A DNA stretch of 64,000 bases from Thiothrix subterranea (lineage in GTDB: Bacteria > Pseudomonadota > Gammaproteobacteria > Thiotrichales > Thiotrichaceae): NCBI RefSeq assembly GCF_016772315.1, contig NZ_CP053482.1, positions 1,426,001 to 1,490,000 of the forward strand, given 5' to 3'. Below the pieces are notes generated by a model that ran no database searches, had not been told where the DNA came from, and worked only from the letters and a program-made list of their open reading frames with translations. Shown one piece after another: positions 36,717-44,892 of the stretch (positions are counted from its first letter, which is position 1; each line of letters starts with the position of its first letter). A program made the translations under genes and the position numbers.

Positions 36717-37355
36717 TCAATTTGCTTGACACGTTCCGCTATCGAGATTGCGGATATTGCCCATATCGTGCAAATCGCGCTCAATGTAAGTGCGAATATA
36801 CGAACTGAACCACAACATGCGCGTTTTAGCGTGTGCAATCGTCTGCACTTCGGGAAACCCGCCCTTGAGCAAATGCGGCACAATATCCGTCACTTGCGCC
36901 ACCGCCGGAAATGCCGCGCCAGAAAACACATGGTCGATGAAATTGAAACTGCGCCCGTACAACTCGCTGAGGTTCAAGGCATACAAATCCACAATCCCAA
37001 TACGCCCCGCCAGCGAATCTGAAATGTCGCGAAAACCCTGCAAGCTGCTCGAACCTGTCAGCACAAACCGCCCCGGCGTGCGGTCAAGGTCAATCTGTTC
37101 CTTGATGGCAACGAACAACTCCGGCACACGCTGCACCTCATCAATCACCACCGGCTTGGGCAGGCTGAGCACAAACCCTTTCGGGTCAGCCTTGGCACTT
37201 TGGTAAGTAGCAATGTCATCCAACGTGACGTAGTGCTCAATCCCCAACTGCAACGCCAGCGTGGATTTGCCCACTTGCCGTGCGCCCGTGATCAGCAAGG
37301 ACGGGAAATGCGCGAGATAGGCTTGTACATCAGCGGCAATATTGCGGTTTAGCAT
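36717..37355 (-). pseudogene. AAA ATPase with DUF4143 domain, 3' truncated by IS3 remnant
   Basis: The first 205 residues match the family: Walker A GARQVGKSTLALQLG near 22, DEVQRVPELF near 72, and FVLTGSSSLQG. The protein breaks off after YIERDLHDMGN, about where DUF4143 begins, and ends in IS-derived codons (GTCQAN). Full family members are near 390 residues. A 22-base-arm palindrome lies 3 bases upstream of the ATG, as in its relative at 20345. Confidence 0.85.
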
Positions 37356-37358
37356 GAG

Positions 37359-37406
37359 CTACTCCTGTAAATCTAAGGATCATAATCCTTGAATTTACAG
37401 GAGTAG
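37359..37406. promoter_or_regulatory. palindromic operator upstream of the truncated DUF4143 ATPase
   Basis: Two 22-base arms (37359-37380 and 37385-37406, beginning CTACTCCTGTAAAT) are complementary at 20 of 22 positions with a 4-base spacer. They sit 3 bases before the start codon. Confidence 0.6.
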
Positions 37407-37500
37407 CCTTGTATCTATCAACCTCGCCGCAAACGCCACGCCACTAAGCCACCTAGCAGGAGCAATATCATCTGTGCAAGCGTGGTTCAGTTAATGAAAA

Positions 37501-38241
37501 CTACATCGCCCGATGCAACCACCGAATCTTCAACAAATCGCTAAACATCCGCAGCGAATCCTTAATCGGGTCAACCTTAGAACCGTCCATGTGTTCCCAC
37601 TTCACCGCCACTTCCTTGATTTTGAAGCCTTGCTTGCGGGCGATGTACAAATGCTCCACGTCAAACCCAAAGCCGTAAATCCGCTGCAATAACGCAATCC
37701 GCTGCGCCGCTTCCCGCCGATACGCCTTAAACCCGCACTGCGTATCTTTAATCCCCGGCACTGACAATGTGCGTACTGCCATATTAAAGATCAAACTCAT
37801 CGCATCTCGATACCACGGCTTTTTTTCCACCTCGGAATCCGCCAGTTTGCGCGAACCAATCACCACATCGAAACCTTGCTCAAAATACGGCAACAGCTTC
37901 TCGATTTCCTCAATCGGCGTGGAAAGATCCGCATCGCTAAATAGCACGATGTCGCCGGATGCTTTGATCATGCCGCGTGCAATCGAAAAGCCTTTGCCGA
38001 CGTTTTTGATGTTTTCCATCAACTGGCCTTCTTCCTGCTCCTTGGTTTCCTTGCCGTAGATGTCGATGAATTTCACCACTTCGGTAGTCAAATCACGGCT
38101 GCCATCGTCTACCACAATGATTTCGCTGCGATACGGCTGCTGCGAGAGGTAATCTTTCACCTTGTACAGCGAATCGGCAATCCGGCTTTGCTCGTTGTAC
38201 GCCGGAATGATAATGGACAGGTAAGGTCGTTCGTTATTCAT
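37501..38241 (-). CDS. family 2 glycosyltransferase, dolichol/polyprenyl-phosphate glycosyltransferase-like
   Basis: A 246-residue cytoplasmic GT-A enzyme: LSIIIPAYNEQSRI at the nucleotide-sugar site, IIVVDDGSRD, and SDADLSTP as the DxD metal site, then GIKDTQCGFKAYRR typical of polyprenyl-phosphate glucosyl/mannosyl transferases (ALG5/DPM1-like). It likely charges undecaprenyl phosphate with a sugar. It is the last of five overlapping minus-strand genes (43036-37501); its start overlaps the preceding gene by 8 bases. Confidence 0.85.
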   Translation of the reverse strand: MNNERPYLSIIIPAYNEQSRIADSLYKVKDYLSQQPYRSEIIVVDDGSRDLTTEVVKFIDIYGKETKEQEEGQLMENIKNVGKGFSIARGMIKASGDIVLFSDADLSTPIEEIEKLLPYFEQGFDVVIGSRKLADSEVEKKPWYRDAMSLIFNMAVRTLSVPGIKDTQCGFKAYRREAAQRIALLQRIYGFGFDVEHLYIARKQGFKIKEVAVKWEHMDGSKVDPIKDSLRMFSDLLKIRWLHRAM

Positions 38242-38632
38242 GATTATTTGCCTTCGTCGGAGTTGCCACCAGCGCCACACCCAGCATGATCAGCACAATT
38301 CCCGCTGTTTTTTCCAGCGTGAACGCCTCACCAATCCGAGGCCACAGCACCGCGCCTAAATACACCAAAATATACCCCACACTCAGTAAAGGGTACGCCA
38401 CGCTCAGTTCAAAATGCCCAAGCACATAAATCCACACCAGCATTGCTATGCCGTAACACACAATGCCCGCCATCACCCACAGCACGCCAAACCACTGTTC
38501 CGTGCTCACTGAGCCAGATTGCAACGCCGGGAAAAACGCCGCCAACGCCCCCACCGACTGCATTCCCGCCTTCATGAACAATTGCCCCAATGCGCCGCAA
38601 ATAATGGACGTTGCCATCAGTAGCCATTTCAT
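38234..38632 (-). CDS. EamA/SMR-type small membrane protein (ArnF-like)
   Basis: A 132-residue four-helix protein: MKWLLMATSIICGALGQLFM, VLWVMAGIVCYGIAMLVWIY, LSVAYPLLSVGYILVYLGA and AGIVLIMLGVALVA. The pattern HFELSVAYPLLSVGY is that of ArnE/ArnF subunits, which flip undecaprenyl-phosphate-linked aminoarabinose. It probably pairs with the similar upstream protein to flip the lipid-linked sugar made by the adjacent GT2. Start ATG 38632 overlaps the upstream stop (ATGA). Confidence 0.75.
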   Translation of the reverse strand: MKWLLMATSIICGALGQLFMKAGMQSVGALAAFFPALQSGSVSTEQWFGVLWVMAGIVCYGIAMLVWIYVLGHFELSVAYPLLSVGYILVYLGAVLWPRIGEAFTLEKTAGIVLIMLGVALVATPTKANNHE

Positions 38633-38994
38633 AACACGCCTCCCACCAGCAGCGAGATACCTGCCATAATGAACGCCGTTCCCAACCAGCGACGCGGCGG
38701 AATGGTTTCGTGAAACAGCCAACGCGCCGCCAGCATCACCACCACGTACCCCATGCTCAACATCGGGTACGCGACGCTCAATTCCAGCTTGCCCAACACC
38801 ACCAGCCACAACAGCAAGCCCGTGCCGAGAAAGAAAATGCTCAACAAAATATTACGCTTCAACAGCAGTTGCAGCGGCGAACCGCGATGCGTTGCCAAAT
38901 CCTGTGCCGCGAGTTTCTGGAAAATTTGCGCCGCACTGCTGCACCCAATCGACACGACCAGCAACACGTAAACCCATGCGGGAACGTTAGCCAT
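38629..38994 (-). CDS. EamA/SMR-type small membrane protein (ArnE-like)
   Basis: A 121-residue protein with four predicted helices and the ArnE/F-like block GKLELSVAYPMLSMGYVVV. It is related to its downstream neighbour, as expected for a heterodimeric flippase. ATG 38994 lies within the TGATG overlap with the GH31 stop, so translation is probably coupled. A drug-efflux SMR role is the alternative but fits the glycosyltransferase context less well. Confidence 0.75.
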   Translation of the reverse strand: MANVPAWVYVLLVVSIGCSSAAQIFQKLAAQDLATHRGSPLQLLLKRNILLSIFFLGTGLLLWLVVLGKLELSVAYPMLSMGYVVVMLAARWLFHETIPPRRWLGTAFIMAGISLLVGGVL

Positions 38995-41522
38995 CACTTT
39001 TTCTCCTGCGCTGCATAGCGAATCTCGATGTGGTGCGCTTGTTTGGCTGCCAACGCTGGCAAGCGCACGTTCAAGGTATTGGAATTGCTGCGTTGCCAAC
39101 CGAAGCCGGATTTATCCGCTGCGGGTACAGGCTTGCCATCCACCAGTACGGCTGCAACTTGCGCAATTTCTGCCAGCACTAACTGTACTTCACGCTGCGC
39201 TGGCGCACCTTGATAATCGCCTTGCGCCGCCTCAATCCAAACATGCTGAAGGTCAGCATCACGCTGTTGGCGGATACGGGTAGTGCGGGCTTTGCCCTGT
39301 GTGTAGGCGGTGGTTTCGCCATCGTCTTCATACAAGGTAAATGTGCTGGCTTGGCGGTGCGGGAAAACTTTCAGCTTCAATAATGCGGGTTTCTCCATGC
39401 TGCCCGGCTTGCGACCAAAGGCATCGACGCTGCTATCACCCACCTCCAACAATGGAATAATCGCCCCCGCCCGCGCATACAGCGGCAAGCGGTACAGCTT
39501 ATCGTGGAACAGCGGCACATCTTCCAGCCATTCGCCTTTGCTGCTTTGCCATGCGTGGCTGTGGTAATCAAACCATTCGCCTTTGGGCAGGTAAACCCGC
39601 ATGGTTTTACTATCCGGGCGCGTTTCCAATGCTGCCAGCAATTTGTCACCAATCAGCTTTTGTGCTCCCATGCCACGCAAGGTCGGGTCGGCTTCATCCG
39701 CATAAATCGCCGGAGCAATAATCGGATCGCCCACCCGATTCGCCCGATGTGCCAGCGAGTAGTAATAAGGAATCAGCTCATAACGCAGCCGCGTATTGGC
39801 AAGATTGCTGGCAATATCGCCCACTTTGTCGGGTGCGGTCTGGTAGCAATTGCACACATTATCCGCGTGCGGGCGTAATGGCAGGTCGATCAATGCGGAA
39901 ACGGCAAACCAGCGCGTGTACAGTTGATCATAATCCTCTGGCTTACCGTCAAACGAATTGCGGTAAAATCCGCCGGTATCCGACCCGAAATAATCGACAC
40001 CGGATAAACTCATCTGCATCTGCGCATTCAAATGGGAGGCAAGGTTTTTCAAGCGTGCCGGAATATCCCCCGACCACATCCCCGCGCCGTAACGCTGCAT
40101 CCCTGCGCCACCTGCGCGTGACAACATAAACGGGCGTTGTTCGTGGTGATGACGCTGATAACCGTCGAAAATCGAGCGATGCCACAGTAAATTGTAGAGG
40201 TTATGCACATCGGCATGGCGTGTTTTACCGGGGCTGAAACCGTGATAAACCCCATCAGCGGCAAAATCCATTGGTTCGCCCAAATCCGTCCAATGCCCCA
40301 GAACTCCCATGTCCACCAGCGGTTGGCGTTTCCAGTCATGCCAGAATGCGCCCGCTGCCGGATTGCTCCAATCCAACATTCCGCCTTTGCCCCACCAGGG
40401 TTTTTTCGCCAGATACACCGGCTGACCGTCAGGCTGTTTCACCAGAAAACCTTTGTCGTGCAGCTTTTGGTGTTCGGGCAAGCCTTTGCTGATGTAGGAT
40501 TCCTCAATCAACATCACCCCAAGGTGCTGGTCTTGCGCCAGTTGTTTGAGCTTGGCAGCAGGTTCGGGGAAATGGCTTTCATCCCACGTCAATTTGCCCA
40601 TGCTGCTGTTGTCGGAATTATCGCGGATACCGCCAAACCACTGCAAATCCATCACCATGCCATCCAGCGGGAAAGCGTTTTTCTGCAAGGATTGGCTCAC
40701 GCCTTCCAGTTCCGCCCAATCGTCGTAACCAAATTCCGACACCCACAACCCAAACAGCTTACGATTAGGAATCAGCGGCTTGCCCACCAATTGCATGTAG
40801 CCACGCCGCAAATCCGCCAGTGAATCCCCCACTCGCACGTAAAAACGCAAGTCATCGCCACCGTTTACCCCGACTTTGAACGGGTCGTGCTGGAAATCCC
40901 AATTTTGCGGGTAACTGTTATCCAGAAACAACGCCCACGGGGTCGCGTCCTTGCCCAAGGCATACAGAATCGGAAACTGGGTATTGCCCACCAAACCGCC
41001 TTGTGCATCCACCATTTGATTCCCGTATTGGCTGCCCGCTACCCGCTTACCCCGTTGTAACCAATCCCCATCGCTGATCCCCGGTGCGGGGTGTGATTGC
41101 CCTAAACCGTACAGTTGTTGGGTGTTGCCTTTTGCCATTGCCAGCGTCAGCCAACCCTGTTCACCCGTGCCGGGGCAGAACTGGCTTACCTCGCGTTGTT
41201 TGGCTTTGTCATACAGGGTTAAACAGAGTGACGCCTCATCCAAGGTCATGCGCAGACGTTTGCTTTCGCTGATTTGTTTGCCGGATTCGCGACGGCTTTC
41301 TGTTTTGAGCGGTTTTTGGGTGGCATCCAGCACGTAAGGGCTGGCGGGAAAGGCGGCTTGCTCACACGCTGCGCCCGTGCGGTAACTGGCTCGCAACCAG
41401 CCGGATTCCAACAGTTCCGCCGTCAAACATTCGGTGCCGTGACGCGCCGACAACGGCGAGGCTGCCGCTGTCCCTGCCCATAACAGCAAGAGTGGTGCTA
41501 TCCAATAAATTTTCATGCCCAT
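38994..41522 (-). CDS. secreted family 31 glycoside hydrolase
   Basis: An 842-residue exported enzyme with a signal peptide (KIYWIAPLLLLWAGTAAA). The GH31 barrel is recognised by LFGLWVSEFGYDDW, DGMVMDLQWFGG, the nucleophile region GHWTDLGEP and the acid/base region MWSGDIPARL with YFGSDTGGF. The C-terminal beta domains follow (LPLYARAGAIIP, FTLYEDDGE). Activity would be alpha-glucosidase or alpha-xylosidase-like on a periplasmic or surface glycan. ATG 41522 overlaps the upstream TGA; ATG 41516 is an alternative. Confidence 0.85.
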   Translation of the reverse strand: MGMKIYWIAPLLLLWAGTAAASPLSARHGTECLTAELLESGWLRASYRTGAACEQAAFPASPYVLDATQKPLKTESRRESGKQISESKRLRMTLDEASLCLTLYDKAKQREVSQFCPGTGEQGWLTLAMAKGNTQQLYGLGQSHPAPGISDGDWLQRGKRVAGSQYGNQMVDAQGGLVGNTQFPILYALGKDATPWALFLDNSYPQNWDFQHDPFKVGVNGGDDLRFYVRVGDSLADLRRGYMQLVGKPLIPNRKLFGLWVSEFGYDDWAELEGVSQSLQKNAFPLDGMVMDLQWFGGIRDNSDNSSMGKLTWDESHFPEPAAKLKQLAQDQHLGVMLIEESYISKGLPEHQKLHDKGFLVKQPDGQPVYLAKKPWWGKGGMLDWSNPAAGAFWHDWKRQPLVDMGVLGHWTDLGEPMDFAADGVYHGFSPGKTRHADVHNLYNLLWHRSIFDGYQRHHHEQRPFMLSRAGGAGMQRYGAGMWSGDIPARLKNLASHLNAQMQMSLSGVDYFGSDTGGFYRNSFDGKPEDYDQLYTRWFAVSALIDLPLRPHADNVCNCYQTAPDKVGDIASNLANTRLRYELIPYYYSLAHRANRVGDPIIAPAIYADEADPTLRGMGAQKLIGDKLLAALETRPDSKTMRVYLPKGEWFDYHSHAWQSSKGEWLEDVPLFHDKLYRLPLYARAGAIIPLLEVGDSSVDAFGRKPGSMEKPALLKLKVFPHRQASTFTLYEDDGETTAYTQGKARTTRIRQQRDADLQHVWIEAAQGDYQGAPAQREVQLVLAEIAQVAAVLVDGKPVPAADKSGFGWQRSNSNTLNVRLPALAAKQAHHIEIRYAAQEKK

Positions 41523-43036
41523 CACTTAAACATCGCATCGTCGTTGGTCGGAATGCGCGGCGGTCGGGTACTTTTGTACAGCTCTAATACCCCGCTGTTC
41601 CGGCTACTCATCACGGGCGCAGTCCGCCAAGGGATTTCCACAAGCTTTTCATAACCTCTGCTGAGCATAACCCCGCGTAGATCCTGATTGGCTTTGGGTT
41701 GAATCAGGTTATTGAGGAAAACATAGCTAAACTTGCTGTCCCAAACCGCTTCGATCGCATCTTTTTTCTCGTATTTGCCATCCCGATTGTTGTCGATCCA
41801 GCCCAATTCTTTAATGTGATTCTGCGGCAATTGGCCAAACGCGAGGTAACGCATTAAATACGGATCTTCGCTGGCAATGGTGACATTTTCATCCAATGGC
41901 TGCGCCGCCATTGCCGCAATGATCGGGCGCACGTCCGGGTAAGCGGTTTCCATCTCACGCAAAAATCCATGATTCAGCCACACCATCCCCAACACCAAAA
42001 CCGCGCCAAAAGCTTGCGCCGCCGGTTTGAACCGGAAGTGTTGCAGCCCCTGCCACAACCACCAAGCCATCACCGGCGTGAGGAAAAACAGCGCGTACAC
42101 CAGATGCTTAAACAGCGAAATCATATTCTGCCCGTGCAAGTGGTAAGCCGCCAAGGGTAATGCCAACACCAGCAACACCAACAAAATCAGCGTGATACGG
42201 TCACGCAAGGCTTGCGCACGCCACCGCCACACCTGCCAACCCAATGCACCCAGCCACAACAACAGGGGCAGTGCCAAATACAGCGTTTCCATCCGCAAAA
42301 TGAACGCATAATTGGCATTAACCCCGTGCGTGCCTTGGATCTGGACACGGTATAACCCCTGCAAATCCTGCCAATGCCACCCGACATACGCGCCCAACAC
42401 CACGCTCATCCCCAAGCCAAACCAAACGCCCACCACCGGGGATAGCCACAACGCCACCAAAGTCAGCAACGGCACATACACCACCACAATGTATTTACTG
42501 GTGACAGCCAATGCACACAACACTGCCGCTGCCAACAACGCCAGATAACGCGCCCGACCTTCCTGACGGCACGCCAGCAATAAGGGGGCAAGCGACAAGC
42601 TGAAAAACGCCAAGGCAATAATGTCGTAAGTAGCGAACTTACTGATGAAAATATGCGTTGCCTGTATCGCCAATAACACCACACTCAACCAAGCCACCGC
42701 CACGCTATCGAACAACTGACGCGCAAACCGATACATGCCCACCAATGACAATAACCCAAACAACCCGGCTACGGCTCGCGCCCCGCTTAACCCGCCGAGA
42801 GATTCACCGATACCGAGGATGTACCAGTTCAAATTCGAGCCAAAAATGTAGAAATACGTCCCCCAAGCTTCACCTGCCAGCAATTGCTTGCCGACAAACA
42901 AATAATCGTATTCGTCGATATGCCCGCCGTTAAAACTGAGCATCAAACGCATGGCGACAGAAAACAACACACCGCACGCAATGGCGATGAAAAACACATA
43001 AGGCGTATTGCTGGGCTTTGGGGTTGCCACAAGCAT
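41522..43036 (-). CDS. GT39/ArnT-like membrane glycosyltransferase
   Basis: A 504-residue protein with about 11-12 hydrophobic helices and the early periplasmic-loop motif GGHIDEYDYL, the acidic pair that GT-C enzymes (ArnT/PMT, GT39/GT83) need. Such enzymes move a sugar from a polyprenyl phosphate donor to lipid A, protein or glycan on the periplasmic side. It heads the five-gene unit with GH31, two Arn-like flippase subunits and a GT2 charging enzyme, which together would make, flip, transfer and trim one sugar. Confidence 0.8.
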   Translation of the reverse strand: MLVATPKPSNTPYVFFIAIACGVLFSVAMRLMLSFNGGHIDEYDYLFVGKQLLAGEAWGTYFYIFGSNLNWYILGIGESLGGLSGARAVAGLFGLLSLVGMYRFARQLFDSVAVAWLSVVLLAIQATHIFISKFATYDIIALAFFSLSLAPLLLACRQEGRARYLALLAAAVLCALAVTSKYIVVVYVPLLTLVALWLSPVVGVWFGLGMSVVLGAYVGWHWQDLQGLYRVQIQGTHGVNANYAFILRMETLYLALPLLLWLGALGWQVWRWRAQALRDRITLILLVLLVLALPLAAYHLHGQNMISLFKHLVYALFFLTPVMAWWLWQGLQHFRFKPAAQAFGAVLVLGMVWLNHGFLREMETAYPDVRPIIAAMAAQPLDENVTIASEDPYLMRYLAFGQLPQNHIKELGWIDNNRDGKYEKKDAIEAVWDSKFSYVFLNNLIQPKANQDLRGVMLSRGYEKLVEIPWRTAPVMSSRNSGVLELYKSTRPPRIPTNDDAMFK

Positions 43037-43192
43037 TCTCCCTTGGATTATCGTTATAAAGTATTCACGGGATCGGCAATAGCGGGTAGCATCACGCCCT
43101 TGCTTAGGGTCATACTAATTAACAATACAGATAATCGCGATATAAAAACTGATGAATGGTGATGCAATTTCGGCACAGGAAAACCTAATCCC

Positions 43193-43660
43193 ATGAACGC
43201 AACTAATAATATAGAATTCCACTGTAACCGCCTCGAAACCCTGTCTCCCCTCCAACTCCACGCCATCATGCTGGCGCGACAAACCGTTTTCATCGACGAA
43301 CAACGCATCTGCTGCGCCGACACCGACTGGCACGACCTGCACGCTTGGCATTTAACCGCTTGGCACGAAGGCAAGCTCGCCGCCTACCTGCGCATCCTCG
43401 ACCCCGGCAAAAAATACCCCGAACCCGCCATTGGCAGAGTTCTCACCACCCACGCATACCGGCGCATCGGTCTCGGTAAGCGCATTATGCAAGTGGCAAT
43501 CGACCATTGCACCCGTCTCTACCCCGGACAAGCCATCCGCATCAGCGCCCAAGCCCACCTCGAAACGTTCTACACCCGCCTCGGCTTTATCACCCTTGGC
43601 GAGCAATATTTGGAAGAAGGCGTTCCCCACTACGCCATGCTGCACCCCACCGAGGCATAA
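43193..43660 (+). CDS. ElaA-family GNAT acetyltransferase
   Basis: A 155-residue GCN5-type protein with ElaA features: LHAIMLARQTVFIDEQR, DWHDLHAWHL, LRILDPGKKYPEPAIGRV, the acetyl-CoA loop YRRIGLGKRIM and LETFYTRLGF. Substrate unknown. It stands alone between the sugar-transfer operon and the fad cluster, with a spaced promoter region of 156 bases upstream. Confidence 0.85.
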   Translation: MNATNNIEFHCNRLETLSPLQLHAIMLARQTVFIDEQRICCADTDWHDLHAWHLTAWHEGKLAAYLRILDPGKKYPEPAIGRVLTTHAYRRIGLGKRIMQVAIDHCTRLYPGQAIRISAQAHLETFYTRLGFITLGEQYLEEGVPHYAMLHPTEA

Positions 43661-43764
43661 ACCATAACATCACAAATACCGCATTGATTTGACGCAACTA
43701 ATGCCGAGTTCTAGTATCAACAATAACAAGTAAAAAATAAAACCGTACCGATGGAGGAACAAGC

Positions 43765-44892
43765 ATGAAGAGCGTTGTGATTGCCGGGTACGCCCGCACT
43801 CCCTTTACCCCCGCCCACAAAGGCGCATTCGCCAAAGTTCGCCCCGACGATTTAGCGACCGCCGCCATTCGTGGTTTATTAGCCCAAACCGACCTAGACC
43901 CCCACGCCATCGAAGACCTGATTCTCGGTTGCGCGTTTCCCGAAGGCGAACAAGGCTTCAATATGGCACGGCTGGTCGCGCTGATGGCCGATTTGCCGTT
44001 CGCCATTGGCGGTGTCACCGTCAACCGCTTTTGCGGCTCGTCGATGCAAGCCATCCACCAAGCAGCGGGGGCCATCCAGATGAATGCTGGGGACGTGTTC
44101 CTCTGTGCTGGGGTCGAATCCATGACTCGCATCCCCATGACCGGCTTCAACCCCTCCCCCAACCCTGCCTTGTATGCCAAGCTGCCCGCTGCCTACATCA
44201 GCATGGGGCAAACCGCCGAAAACCTTGCCAAACGCTACGGCATTTCCCGCGCAGAACAAGAAACCTTCGCCGTTACCAGCCAGCAAAAAGCCGCTGCTGC
44301 CCAAGCTGCCGGACATTTTAACGCTGAAATCATCCCCGTTGGCGCAGTCACACAAGACGGTTGCATTCGCCCCGACACCACCGCTGCAACGCTTGCCGGT
44401 CTGAAACTGGCGTTCGATGCACACGGTACGGTAACAGCCGGAACCGCTTCCCCGCTCACCGACGGCGCATCCGCCACGCTGGTATGCAGCGAAACCTTCG
44501 CCCGTGCACACGGCTTACCTCTGTTAGCACGGATTCGCAGCATCGCCATTTCCGGTTGCGCCCCAGACATAATGGGCATCGGCCCGGTGCTTGCCACGCA
44601 AAAAGCCCTGCAACGTGCCGGTTTAACGCTTGCCGATCTCGACATTATCGAACTCAACGAAGCTTTTGCCTCGCAATCTATCGCTTGCATCCGCGACCTT
44701 GGGCTGGATGAAAGTAAGATCAACCTCGACGGCGGCGCGATTGCCTTAGGTCATCCACTCGGTGCAACCGGCGCACGCATTACCGGCAAAGCCGCTGCCC
44801 TGTTACAACGCGAAGGCAAACAATTTGCGCTTGCCACCCAATGCATCGGCGGCGGGCAAGGCATCGCCACGATTCTGGAGGCAGTGTCATGA
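43765..44892 (+). CDS. fadA: acetyl-CoA acyltransferase (beta-ketothiolase)
   Basis: FadA carries out the thiolytic cleavage that ends each beta-oxidation round. The 375-residue thiolase has its nucleophile Cys90 in NRFCGSSMQ, ELNEAFASQ, GGAIALGHPLGATG with the catalytic His, and TQCIGGGQG with the proton-relay Cys. A GGAGG Shine-Dalgarno precedes ATG 43765. Its TGA overlaps the start of the downstream dehydrogenase gene (ATGA), so the two are probably made as one complex. Confidence 0.92.
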   Translation: MKSVVIAGYARTPFTPAHKGAFAKVRPDDLATAAIRGLLAQTDLDPHAIEDLILGCAFPEGEQGFNMARLVALMADLPFAIGGVTVNRFCGSSMQAIHQAAGAIQMNAGDVFLCAGVESMTRIPMTGFNPSPNPALYAKLPAAYISMGQTAENLAKRYGISRAEQETFAVTSQQKAAAAQAAGHFNAEIIPVGAVTQDGCIRPDTTAATLAGLKLAFDAHGTVTAGTASPLTDGASATLVCSETFARAHGLPLLARIRSIAISGCAPDIMGIGPVLATQKALQRAGLTLADLDIIELNEAFASQSIACIRDLGLDESKINLDGGAIALGHPLGATGARITGKAAALLQREGKQFALATQCIGGGQGIATILEAVS

